A stretch of 64,000 bases of DNA from Gemmatimonadaceae bacterium (GTDB lineage: Bacteria; Gemmatimonadota; Gemmatimonadetes; Gemmatimonadales; Gemmatimonadaceae): positions 1 through 64,000 of the forward strand of contig JAIEMN010000032.1 of NCBI GenBank assembly GCA_019752115.1. The letters are read 5' to 3'. How positions within the stretch are numbered: position 1 is the stretch's first letter; every line of letters starts with the position of its first letter. Below are positions 40,672 to 49,205 of this stretch, piece by piece. A model generated the notes under the pieces. The model searched no databases, was not told where the DNA came from, and was given only the letters and a program-made list of their open reading frames with translations. The position numbers were made by a program, and so were the translations under genes.

Positions 40672-42462
40672 TTAAAACTCGTCGACCGCCATGGCCATGA
40701 TCGGCGCCGCGCCCGACTGGATGGCCGTGAGCAGTGTGGCCGTTTCCGGGAGCAACCGGCTGAAGTAGAACCGCGCGGTCTTGAGCTTGGCTTCGTGGAA
40801 CCGCTTGTCTCCCGCGCCGGCCGCCAGCTTCTGTTGCGAGACCGTCGCCATGCGCAGCCACTGCCACCCCACCGCCACGTAGCCCATGAGGTGCAGATAC
40901 TCCGTGGCCGCCGCGCCCGCTTCATCGGGGTTGGCGAAGCCGCGTTCGGCCAGCAGCATCGTGGCCTTCTGAAGCTGATAGAGGCTGGCGCCCAGCGCCT
41001 TGGCAAAATCCTCCAGGCCATCAACCGACGACGCCACCTCCACATCGCCCTTCACGAACTCGAAGAAGCGGCGCACCAGGCGGCCGCCTTCCATGGGCAG
41101 CTTGCGCCCCACGAGATCGAGCGCCTGCACGGCGTTCGTCCCCTCATAGATGGGCGCAATGCGCGCATCACGCACGTACTGCTCCATCCCGTATTCCTTG
41201 ATGTAGCCGTGCCCGCCAAGCGTCTGCAGGGCGATGTTCGTGTTCTCGAACGCCTTGTCGGTGAGGAACGCTTTGATGACCGGCGTCATGAGCGCGACCA
41301 TGTCCGACGCATCCTGTCGCGTCGCCGCGTCGGGGTGCCGGTGCTCGAGATCGATGCGGATGCCCACCCAGTAGGCGAGCGCGCGCATCCCTTCGTTGAA
41401 CGCCTTGATGCGCAGCAGCCCCTTCCGCACGTCAGGGTGCACCACGATCGGATCGGCCGGCCCGTCGGGGTTCTTGGGGCCGGTGAGGGCGCGTCCCTGC
41501 AGGCGCTCCTTGGCATAGGCCAGTGCGTTCTGATAGGCGACTTCGCTGAGCCCCAGCCCCTGCAGGCCCACCGCCAGACGCGCGCCGTTCATCATGACGA
41601 ACATCGCGCGCATCCCCTTGTGCGGCTTGCCCACCATCCAGCCGGTGGCGTTGTCGAAGTCGAGCACGCACGTCGCGGAGGCCTTGATGCCCATCTTGTG
41701 CTCGATGCTGCCGCACGTCACGCCGTTGCGCGTGCCCAGGCCGCCTTCTTCGGTAGGCAGATACTTGGGGACGAGGAAGAGCGAGATCCCCTTCGTGCCG
41801 CTGGGCGCATCGGGGAGCTTGGCCAGCACCAGATGCACGATGTTCTCGGTCAGATCGTGCTCGCCCGCCGAGATGAAGATCTTCTGCCCGGTGATCTTGT
41901 AGGCACCGTCGCCCGCCGGCACGGCCTTGGTATTGATGATGCCGAGGTCGGTGCCCGCGTGCGCCTCGGTCAGACACATCGTGCCGCCCCACGTACCGTC
42001 GATGAGCTTGGGGAGGAAACGCTGCTTGAGCTCTTCCGACCCGTGGCTCATCAGCGCGCTCACCGCGCCGTGCGACAGGCCGGGATACATGGAGAAGGAG
42101 AGATTCGCCGAGCAGAGCATCTCCTCCATGACGAAGCGCACCATCTCGGGGAGTCCCTGCCCGCCGTAGTTCGCGTCGGCACTGACGGCGGTCCAGCCGT
42201 CGGCGGCGTAGCGCGTGTACGCCTCCTTGAAGCCGCTGGGCGTCTTCACCTGCCCGTTCTCGAGCTTCACGCCTTCGGCGTCGCCCGTCTGGTTGAGCGG
42301 GAAGAGCACGTCCTCACAGAAGGCGGCGCCGCCGGCCAGGATCTCCTCGATCATCTCCGGCGTGGCGTCTTCGAAGCCCGGCAGCTGGCTGAGCTGGCCG
42401 ATGTCGTGGACGTCGTTGAGGAGATAGCGGATGTCGTCGAGCGGGGCCTTGAAGGCGGGCAT
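40672..42462 (-). CDS. Acyl-CoA dehydrogenase, long type
   Basis: The product is 596 residues from MPAFKAPLDD. It shows the extended family order (FadE5-like): MCLTEAHAGTDLGIINTKAV, QKIFISAGEHDLTENIVHLV and the C-terminal ALQTLGGHGYIKEYGMEQYV and APIYEGTNAVQALDLVGRKL, where the catalytic Glu lies in YEGT. It carries out the FAD-dependent alpha,beta-dehydrogenation of acyl-CoA; the length near 600 suits the long-chain or 3-methylmercaptopropionyl-CoA groups. An in-frame ATG further upstream adds an unrelated tail and was not used. Confidence 0.92.
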   Translation of the reverse strand: MPAFKAPLDDIRYLLNDVHDIGQLSQLPGFEDATPEMIEEILAGGAAFCEDVLFPLNQTGDAEGVKLENGQVKTPSGFKEAYTRYAADGWTAVSADANYGGQGLPEMVRFVMEEMLCSANLSFSMYPGLSHGAVSALMSHGSEELKQRFLPKLIDGTWGGTMCLTEAHAGTDLGIINTKAVPAGDGAYKITGQKIFISAGEHDLTENIVHLVLAKLPDAPSGTKGISLFLVPKYLPTEEGGLGTRNGVTCGSIEHKMGIKASATCVLDFDNATGWMVGKPHKGMRAMFVMMNGARLAVGLQGLGLSEVAYQNALAYAKERLQGRALTGPKNPDGPADPIVVHPDVRKGLLRIKAFNEGMRALAYWVGIRIDLEHRHPDAATRQDASDMVALMTPVIKAFLTDKAFENTNIALQTLGGHGYIKEYGMEQYVRDARIAPIYEGTNAVQALDLVGRKLPMEGGRLVRRFFEFVKGDVEVASSVDGLEDFAKALGASLYQLQKATMLLAERGFANPDEAGAAATEYLHLMGYVAVGWQWLRMATVSQQKLAAGAGDKRFHEAKLKTARFYFSRLLPETATLLTAIQSGAAPIMAMAVDEF

Positions 42463-42658
42463 GGTGGGGGCGCGGCGGGAGGTGACCGGACGGACCGGGA
42501 CGGGTAAGGCGCTCCCTTGATCATTGCACCCGGTTCCGGGGGCCGCAAGACCCAATGCGACGGTAGCGTCATGTTTTTAATGCCCGGGGGGATGACCCAT
42601 CCCGGCCCCTCGCGTGTAGACTCCGGAGGTGCTGTTCGTCCCCTCCTGGAGACCTGGA

Positions 42659-44533
42659 ATGAAGGCGTTTTTCACGGCGCTTGCCGCCAACCTGATCACC
42701 ATTGCCATCTGTGTCGTGGCCGGTGTGCTGCTCCTCGCCGGCATCATTGCGTCGGCCGGGTCGAGCGCGGCGCCCGACGTGCCCGCCAACGCGGTGCTGG
42801 TGATCGATCTCGACCGCCCGCTCTCCGATCGCCCGGCCAAGCCCACCGAGACGGGCTTCCTGGACGACGCCTTTGCCCCCGGCACCCCGGCCATTCCGCT
42901 CCGCTCGGCGCTCACGGCCATCAAGAGCGCGGGCGATGATGATCGCATCAGCGGCATCCTGCTGCGGGGTACCGTCGCCAGCGACGGCACGATGTCCGGC
43001 TTTGCGGCGCTGCGCGAGCTGCGGGCGGCGCTGACCGCGTTCCGCACGACCAGCAAGAAGCCGGTGCACGCGTACCTCGTCACGCCCGACACGCGCACCT
43101 ACTACGTGGCCTCGGCGGCCGGCACGATCACGCTCGATCCGTTCGGCTCGCTGCTCCTCCCCGGCCTCGCGTCGGAACAGACGTTTCTGTCCGGGCTCTT
43201 CGAACAGCTCGGTGTGGGTGTGCAGGTGAGCCGGGTGGGGCGCTTCAAGGCGGCGGTCGAGCCCTTCATTCGGAAGGACATGAGCCCCGAGAACCGCTTG
43301 CAGACGGCGAGCTATCTGGGCGATCTCTGGCACGAAGTGAAGCGCGGCATCGGCGAATCGCGCGGCGTGGATACGGTGGCGCTCCAGTCGCTGGTGGACA
43401 GCGCGGGGATCATCGACCCCGCGCTCGCCACGTCGAGCAAGCTGGTGGACCGCGTGGCGTACTTCGATGCGGTGCTGACCGATCTCGAGAAGATGACCGG
43501 GAGCAGCGACAGCACGAAGAGCACGAAGCAGAAGTCCGACATGGATGAACTGCTCGGCCGCCCCTCGCTGCCGCAGATCGCCTTGCAGACGTATGCGTCG
43601 ATCGCCGCCGCGAAGGATCATGACTTCACGGCGAGCCAGGCGGTGGCCGTGGTGTATGCGGAAGGCGATATCGTGGATGGCGAAGGGAGCGACGGCAGCA
43701 TCGGTGGCGATGCGCTGGCGCGTGAGCTCCGCAAGCTGCGCAAGGATGACAAGGTCAAGGCCGTCGTGCTGCGCGTGAACAGCCCCGGTGGCAGCGCGGT
43801 CGCGTCGGAAACGATGCACCGCGAGCTCACGCTACTCGGCGCCAAGAAGCCGCTAGTGGTGAGCATGGGCTCGCTGGCCGCGAGCGGCGGCTATTGGATC
43901 AGCACCGCCGGGCAGCGGGTATATGCCGAACCGAACACGATCACCGGGTCGATTGGCGTGTTCTCCATCGTGCCCAACGTGCAGGCGCTGGCGAACAAGC
44001 ATGGCGTAACGTTCGACACGGTGAAGACCGGGCGCTACGCCGATCTGTTCACGCTCTCCCGCCCACGGACTGCCGATGAAATGGCGGTGCTGCAGCGCGG
44101 CACCGACATCGTGTACAAGGCGTTCCTCGAGCGCGTCGCCGCCGCGCGCAAGCTGCCGGTGGATTCGGTGGCGGCGATTGCCGAGGGGCGCGTCTGGTCG
44201 GGTGTGCAGGCGCAGCGGATTGGCCTGGTCGATTCGCTCGGCGGGCTCGACGCGGCGGTCAGTGGTGCGGCGAAGCTGGCCAAGATCACGGGGAGCTTTG
44301 ATGTGCGCGAGTATCCCCGCACGAAGTCGGCGCGTGAGCGGCTGTCGGAATATTTCGAAGACAAGCCGGCGCCGGTGGCCTCACGCGCGGCGCAGGCGGT
44401 TGATGCGCTCGGGATGCGCGGCCCGGCGGCGCAGCTCGCGCGGGACATCACGCGCGAGCTGGCGGTCCTGCTGTCATACAACGATCCGCGCGGGACCTAT
44501 GCGCGACTGCCGTACATCCTGCGGGTGCACTGA
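42659..44533 (+). CDS. sppA: Signal peptide peptidase SppA, long form
   Basis: The product is 624 residues, starting MKAFFTALAANLI. The first 32 residues form a membrane anchor. Two S49 domains follow; the catalytic Lys is K197 (GRFKAAVEPF) and Ser is S409 (SLAASGGYW), nearly the same numbering as E. coli SppA. It cleaves left-over signal peptides in the inner membrane. The gene lies alone between the divergent dehydrogenase and a convergent small gene. Confidence 0.93.
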   Translation: MKAFFTALAANLITIAICVVAGVLLLAGIIASAGSSAAPDVPANAVLVIDLDRPLSDRPAKPTETGFLDDAFAPGTPAIPLRSALTAIKSAGDDDRISGILLRGTVASDGTMSGFAALRELRAALTAFRTTSKKPVHAYLVTPDTRTYYVASAAGTITLDPFGSLLLPGLASEQTFLSGLFEQLGVGVQVSRVGRFKAAVEPFIRKDMSPENRLQTASYLGDLWHEVKRGIGESRGVDTVALQSLVDSAGIIDPALATSSKLVDRVAYFDAVLTDLEKMTGSSDSTKSTKQKSDMDELLGRPSLPQIALQTYASIAAAKDHDFTASQAVAVVYAEGDIVDGEGSDGSIGGDALARELRKLRKDDKVKAVVLRVNSPGGSAVASETMHRELTLLGAKKPLVVSMGSLAASGGYWISTAGQRVYAEPNTITGSIGVFSIVPNVQALANKHGVTFDTVKTGRYADLFTLSRPRTADEMAVLQRGTDIVYKAFLERVAAARKLPVDSVAAIAEGRVWSGVQAQRIGLVDSLGGLDAAVSGAAKLAKITGSFDVREYPRTKSARERLSEYFEDKPAPVASRAAQAVDALGMRGPAAQLARDITRELAVLLSYNDPRGTYARLPYILRVH

Positions 44534-44551
44534 CCCGTCGGGTGTACGGCA

Positions 44552-44584
44552 GCAACCGCGTGGCAACCGCGTGGCAACCGCGAT
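44552..44584. repeat. Three tandem 11-bp repeats
   Basis: The unit GCAACCGCGTG occurs twice and a third copy ends GAT. They sit in the convergent gap after sppA. Confidence 0.7.
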
Positions 44585-44615
44585 GCGATCGCGACCCCCC
44601 GCGGGCCGCGATCGC
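44585..44615. terminator. Hairpin shared by two convergent genes
   Basis: GCGATCGCG pairs with CGCGATCGC across a 13-base loop between sppA and the convergent small gene. Without T-runs it is only a weak terminator candidate for either strand. Confidence 0.35.
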
Positions 44616-44622
44616 CGGGCAC

Positions 44623-44991
44623 TCAGTCGAGCAGCGAAACGGGTGACGCGCCGGGCGTGACCTTGCGGTAGGCTTCCTGCTGCTGCGTCTTCGCTTCCCA
44701 CTCGGCATGCTCGGCGCGCGCGCGCGCGACATGCGCCCCCGCCTTGGCGATCGCGGCGTGCAGGCCGCGCTTCTGAACATCGGCCAGCGCCCATTCGGCC
44801 GCGGCGACGCGATTACGCGCAATCGCCAACTGCTCCACGCACCGCGTGGCGTGATAGCTGCTCCAGGCGAACACCGACCGATCGTCGTCGAAGCCGGCGA
44901 GCGCCCAGATCCCGTCATTCACGGGGATCGAGTCCAACAGAATCGCGTCGATATCGGTCGACGTCGCGAGCGTGATCTCTGCACTGTCCAT
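44623..44991 (-). CDS. Hypothetical protein
   Basis: The product is 122 residues from the ATG at 44991 (MDSAEITLATSTDIDAILLD). The C-terminal half is a charged helix rich in Ala, Glu, Arg and Lys (AAAEWALADVQKRGLHAAIA). I know no family. The overlapping plus-strand and longer frames look like shadows. Confidence 0.5.
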   Translation of the reverse strand: MDSAEITLATSTDIDAILLDSIPVNDGIWALAGFDDDRSVFAWSSYHATRCVEQLAIARNRVAAAEWALADVQKRGLHAAIAKAGAHVARARAEHAEWEAKTQQQEAYRKVTPGASPVSLLD

Positions 44992-45094
44992 GATGGCCAC
45001 CCAGGGAGTGAACGTCTGTCGGGCACGGTCGGCCCGATACCATCTCAACCGCTGACGCCGCCACACGTTCCCACGGCCCCACTACATTGCGCGC

Positions 45095-46111
45095 ATGCGT
45101 ATGCGATTCTCCCGCCCCCGTGTGAGCGGTTCGGCCGTGTCCCTGCTGTGTGCCATTCCCGCTCTGGTCGGGGCGCAAACGGCCCAGACCAAGCAGCCGT
45201 CCCCCACGCCGACGAAGCCGCCGCAGGCGGAGCACGCCTATCCCACTGGCGGGACCTCCGCCGCCGCCCGCGCCCTGGCCGGCCGGCCGGCCCCGACGTG
45301 GCCCGTACCGGGGCCGCCACCGCTCCCGGGGAGTATCCTGCCGGCCAAGCGCATCGTGGCCTACTACGGCAATCCGTACTCCAAGCGGATGGGCGTGCTG
45401 GGCGAGTACCCCAAGGACGAGATGCTGCGCCGTCTCGATCGCGAAGTGGCGGCGTGGCAAAAGGTCGACCCGGCAACCCCGGTGCAACCGGCGCTGCATC
45501 TGATCACGACGGTGGCGCAGGGCGACGCCGGGAAAGATGGTCGCTATCGCATGCGGCACAGCGATGCGCTGACCGAGAAGGTGTACGGCTGGGCGAAGGA
45601 GCGTAACGCCCTGCTCTTCCTCGATGTGCAGGTCGGGCTCAGCACCATTCAGGAGGAGTATCCGCGGCTCGAGGCGTTTCTGGCGCGCCCCGATGTGCAC
45701 CTCGGCATGGATCCCGAGTTCTCCATGAAGGACGGCACGCGCCCGGGCAAGAAGATCGGCACGTACGATGCGGCCGATGTGAACTGGGTCATCGACCGGC
45801 TCGCCAAGCTCGTGACCGAGAAGGGGCTGCCGCCCAAGATTCTCGTAGTGCATCGCTTCACCAGACCGATGCTGACGAACGCGTCGAAGATCAAGCGCGA
45901 CCCGCGGGTGCAGGTCGTGATTCACATGGACGGGTGGGGCCCGCCGTCGCTCAAGAAGGACTCCTACGCGGCGTACGTGTACGCGGATCCCGTGCAGTTC
46001 ACCGGGTTCAAGCTGTTCTACAAGAACGACACGCGTTACGGCGGCCCGATGATGACGGCGGCGCAGGTGTTCACCCTGACGCCGCGCCCGCTCTACATCC
46101 AGTATCAGTAA
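45095..46111 (+). CDS. Secreted protein of unknown function, barrel-like
   Basis: The product is 338 residues. A signal peptide (VSLLCAIPALVGAQ) and a Pro/Thr-rich spacer are followed by a domain starting KRIVAYYGNPYSKRMGVLGE and ending with IYADP-type patterns (AAYVYADPVQFTGFKLFYKN). A central Asp-Glu pair (HLGMDPEFSMKDG) and the repeated beta/alpha pattern suggest a TIM-barrel, perhaps glycosidase-like. No catalytic assignment is possible by eye. Confidence 0.65.
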   Translation: MRMRFSRPRVSGSAVSLLCAIPALVGAQTAQTKQPSPTPTKPPQAEHAYPTGGTSAAARALAGRPAPTWPVPGPPPLPGSILPAKRIVAYYGNPYSKRMGVLGEYPKDEMLRRLDREVAAWQKVDPATPVQPALHLITTVAQGDAGKDGRYRMRHSDALTEKVYGWAKERNALLFLDVQVGLSTIQEEYPRLEAFLARPDVHLGMDPEFSMKDGTRPGKKIGTYDAADVNWVIDRLAKLVTEKGLPPKILVVHRFTRPMLTNASKIKRDPRVQVVIHMDGWGPPSLKKDSYAAYVYADPVQFTGFKLFYKNDTRYGGPMMTAAQVFTLTPRPLYIQYQ

Positions 46112-46150
46112 CGCTTATCAGTAACGCTCAGGGCGCCGTAGCGGTGACGG

Positions 46151-48313
46151 TCACCGCCACCGCGCACTCATGAGGAACACCACGCGTCGCGGCAGTCCGG
46201 GCTCGAAGTAGCGATTGCGCGTGGCATTGAGGACGAGCGAACTCGCGTAGCGGCGATCAAAGAGATTCTCCACCGCCAGCGTGGGCTCGAGCGTCACGGC
46301 CCCGATTGCGGGCGACGCATAGCCCACGCGCCAATTCCACACGGTGTAGCCGGCGCCAAAGATCGTGGCCGCATCGTTGGCGCTCGCCCGCGCCGACGCG
46401 GTGACCTCGGCGGTGCTCCAGAGGCCGGCGCGGCGCACCGTGGTGAACGCCTGCGCATACTGGGCCGGCAGCCCCGGAATCGGCTTGCCGGCGTACGACA
46501 CCGTACCCACGTCGTAGCGATCAAAGCGGTACGTGGCGTAGCTGTAGGCCACTCCGGTGCTCAGGTGGCTCCACTCGCCGCGCAGGCTGGCTTCCGCGCC
46601 ACTGCGCGAGGTGCGCCCCGCGTTGCGAAAGGCGCGACGACCGGCCTGCCCGGGCACATCAAAGCCCACGAGTTCGTCGAGGACCTTGGCGCGGAAGAGT
46701 GCGAGATCGGCGCGGAGATGACCGGCGACGAGTGCCTGCGCACCGACTTCCACGGTGCGCGTCCGCTGCGGCCCGAGCGTGACATTGAGTCCCGCCGCGC
46801 CGTTCTCCTGATTCGTGAGTTCGGTGATGGTGGGCGTTTCGAAGGCCGTGGCGAGATTCGCGTAGGCGCTCCACGTGCGACGCGGCCGCCAGGCGAGCCC
46901 CAGCATCGGGCTGGTCGCGCGCAGTGTCCGGTCGCCCGAGTCGTTGAGATTGGTGGCCGTGATGAAGCGATCGGTGACCGTGAACTGCACGGCATCCCCC
47001 CGCAGCGCCGCGCTGACGAAGAGATGCGCCGGCGCCTCGACTTCGGCGCGCGCATAGGCGCCGGCGCCGCTCACGACCTCGCGCTGATCCAGGCGCACCG
47101 CGCCCCGCTCCCGGCCAGCCGTCGGACAGCGGGTGGTGACCGGAGCGGTGGGGAGTACGTCGGCGCAGTTCTCGTAGTTGGAGCGCTCATCGCGCTGCCG
47201 TTGGGCATCGGCGCCGGCACTCAGGCGGAGTGGCCAGGGGAGCGCGGTGACGCGCCACGCGCCATGCACGCCCCCACCCACGACGCGCCGGTCCACCGCC
47301 ACGATCGCGAACGGCAAGGGGTTGTCGAGCGTGCGCGTCCCCGTGAAGAGCGACCCGCGCACCGTGCCACTGCCGACCGTGCGCTCCGCGAGCAGCGCGA
47401 CCTGCGACTGCTGCACCGCCTTGCGACTGCGCTTGGTGATGTTGAGCGAATCGGGCAGCGCGGGATCGCGCGCGAGTTCCGCCGCCGTGAGCGCGCCGGG
47501 ATTCTCGGCGCGCGGCGCGTCGTAGCGGGTGCCCTGGAGTTCGAATCGCGTGCCGGCGATGGTGGCGCTCGTGCGCGCAAAGACGCTCGAGGCATCGAGG
47601 CGCGACCAGGCCCGCTGGCCGTCGCCGCGCGTGCGCGTGAAGGACGCCAGCCACTGCGGGGCCTGCAGCACACCGAGCGGCGCGGCGGCAGATCCCGAGG
47701 CGGTCACATTGGCGCGCTGCACGCCACCACCGTCCCACACCCGCGTCGCGAGCGACGCCGGCGCCGCGGAGGGCGCGCGCGAGGTCATCGCCACAACGCC
47801 GCCGGCCGCGTTGCCGTAGAGCGCCGCCGCCGTGCCGCGCACGACATCGACCTGGCCGATCGTTTCGAGATCCAGCCAGTCGAGTGGGGTCTGCCCGTCG
47901 GGCAGCGAGAGGGGCACGCCATCGCGCAGGATGCGCACGCCGCGCACACCGAACGCGCTGCGGGCCCCGAAACCGCGCAGGGTCACGCGCGGGTCCTGCG
48001 AGGGATTGGCGCGGTCCTGCACCTGCACCCCAGGCACACCGAGCAACAGATCGCCCACGCCGCTCCGCCGCTGGGCCGGTCGTTCGGTCAGGGCGGTGCT
48101 GGTGGTGGCAAAGGGCAACTCGAAGGGCGATCGCGCCTGATCGCGGGTCACCGTAATGCGCACCGCGCCGAGCGCCTGCGCGCTCGAATCGCGACGCGTG
48201 GTGGTGTCGCGCCCTTGCGCTGCGAGTGGGTGGGACGCGGCGAGGCCCATGGCCGCGCCGGTCGCGAGGCCCATGGCCGCGCGCCTCGCTGAATTCCGAG
48301 AGTTTCTGAGCAC
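46151..48313 (-). CDS. TonB-dependent outer-membrane receptor
   Basis: The product is 720 residues. The signal region contains a repeated MGLAT/AMGLA segment. The plug domain (about 60-190) has RSGVGDLLLGVPGVQVQDRA, DPRVTLRGFGARSAFGVRGV, ILRDGVPLSLPDGQTPLDWL and VDVVRGTAAALYGNAAGGVV; the barrel follows and ends with the aromatic ARW signature. It resembles FecA/FhuA-type siderophore receptors, but ligand cannot be told. A palindrome (46141-46157) lies at the stop in the convergent gap. Confidence 0.92.
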   Translation of the reverse strand: MLRNSRNSARRAAMGLATGAAMGLAASHPLAAQGRDTTTRRDSSAQALGAVRITVTRDQARSPFELPFATTSTALTERPAQRRSGVGDLLLGVPGVQVQDRANPSQDPRVTLRGFGARSAFGVRGVRILRDGVPLSLPDGQTPLDWLDLETIGQVDVVRGTAAALYGNAAGGVVAMTSRAPSAAPASLATRVWDGGGVQRANVTASGSAAAPLGVLQAPQWLASFTRTRGDGQRAWSRLDASSVFARTSATIAGTRFELQGTRYDAPRAENPGALTAAELARDPALPDSLNITKRSRKAVQQSQVALLAERTVGSGTVRGSLFTGTRTLDNPLPFAIVAVDRRVVGGGVHGAWRVTALPWPLRLSAGADAQRQRDERSNYENCADVLPTAPVTTRCPTAGRERGAVRLDQREVVSGAGAYARAEVEAPAHLFVSAALRGDAVQFTVTDRFITATNLNDSGDRTLRATSPMLGLAWRPRRTWSAYANLATAFETPTITELTNQENGAAGLNVTLGPQRTRTVEVGAQALVAGHLRADLALFRAKVLDELVGFDVPGQAGRRAFRNAGRTSRSGAEASLRGEWSHLSTGVAYSYATYRFDRYDVGTVSYAGKPIPGLPAQYAQAFTTVRRAGLWSTAEVTASARASANDAATIFGAGYTVWNWRVGYASPAIGAVTLEPTLAVENLFDRRYASSLVLNATRNRYFEPGLPRRVVFLMSARWR

Positions 48314-48389
48314 CCTCCGATCTATCGCGCCACGGCGTCTGGCGGGAGGGTCCGCGCGGAGAGGTCGCGCCGATGGCCGGCGACGCGTG

Positions 48390-49082
48390 TTACGGCGTGC
48401 TGCAGCTCGGGTTGCGGTTCAGCGGGTTGTCATCGAACAGCTCACCCGTGCGGGAGCAGATGATGCCGGTACCGGTGTCGCGGAGCGACAGGAACCAGTG
48501 CGACGATGACGCATTGCTCTTCACGACCCGCTGGTCGGGGCCGAGCCGGGCGCCGCGCCCCTCGAGTTCGCGCCAGGTGGCGAAGCGGCCATTGAGCAGC
48601 CGGTAGGTGCCCTGCAGCTCGAAGACCTTCACGAAGGTCGCGCTCATCGCCTGCTTGCTGCGATCGAGCTGCATGCTGCCGCGCATCTGGACGGCGGCAA
48701 TGGACACCGCGACAAAGACGAAGGCGACGATCAGGCTGGTCACCAGGGTCCGTTCGCGTTCGGCGGCAGCAATGCGGCGCTGTGTTTCGCGGGTTGGTCC
48801 CGCCGGCGTTTCGGCCGGCCGTTCGGCGACCGGCTTCGCCGCCCCGCGCACGGTGGTCGCATAGGGCGTGGGCACCGGCGCGACCGGGCGTGTGCGCATG
48901 GGCACCGACGGGACCAGGCGCGCCGGGACGGCGGGCGCGTTGGCCACGGAGCTCCGGCCAACGCCCATCATGGGGCCTGCCTCGCGTCGTCCGGCCGGTG
49001 GCGCCGCGCCAATCCCCCGCTGGGCCGCCTCGAACTGCCGGGCTGCGAGCGTCGACGGACGACGTGGAGGTGACGTGGACAT
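48390..49082 (-). CDS. Single-pass membrane protein with Pro-rich cytoplasmic part
   Basis: The product is 230 residues from MSTSPPRRPSTLAARQFEAA. Residues 1-110 are Pro/Ala/Arg-rich and probably disordered; one helix (TLVTSLIVAFVFVAVSIAAV) follows near residues 112-131, then a periplasmic domain of about 95 residues with a Cys pair (IICSRTG and PSCSTP) and an end resembling the beta part of a pilin. No prepilin cleavage motif precedes the helix. Unassigned. Confidence 0.6.
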   Translation of the reverse strand: MSTSPPRRPSTLAARQFEAAQRGIGAAPPAGRREAGPMMGVGRSSVANAPAVPARLVPSVPMRTRPVAPVPTPYATTVRGAAKPVAERPAETPAGPTRETQRRIAAAERERTLVTSLIVAFVFVAVSIAAVQMRGSMQLDRSKQAMSATFVKVFELQGTYRLLNGRFATWRELEGRGARLGPDQRVVKSNASSSHWFLSLRDTGTGIICSRTGELFDDNPLNRNPSCSTP

Positions 49083-49205
49083 GGCCGCATGGTATCTCAC
49101 GGACGATCGGGAGGGCATAGCGGCATCGGCATCCCTATCACAGAAGTGGAACGCGCTGCAACTTTCCTGTGACCAACCGCAGCAACTCCACGAAATTCGT
49201 CGTCC

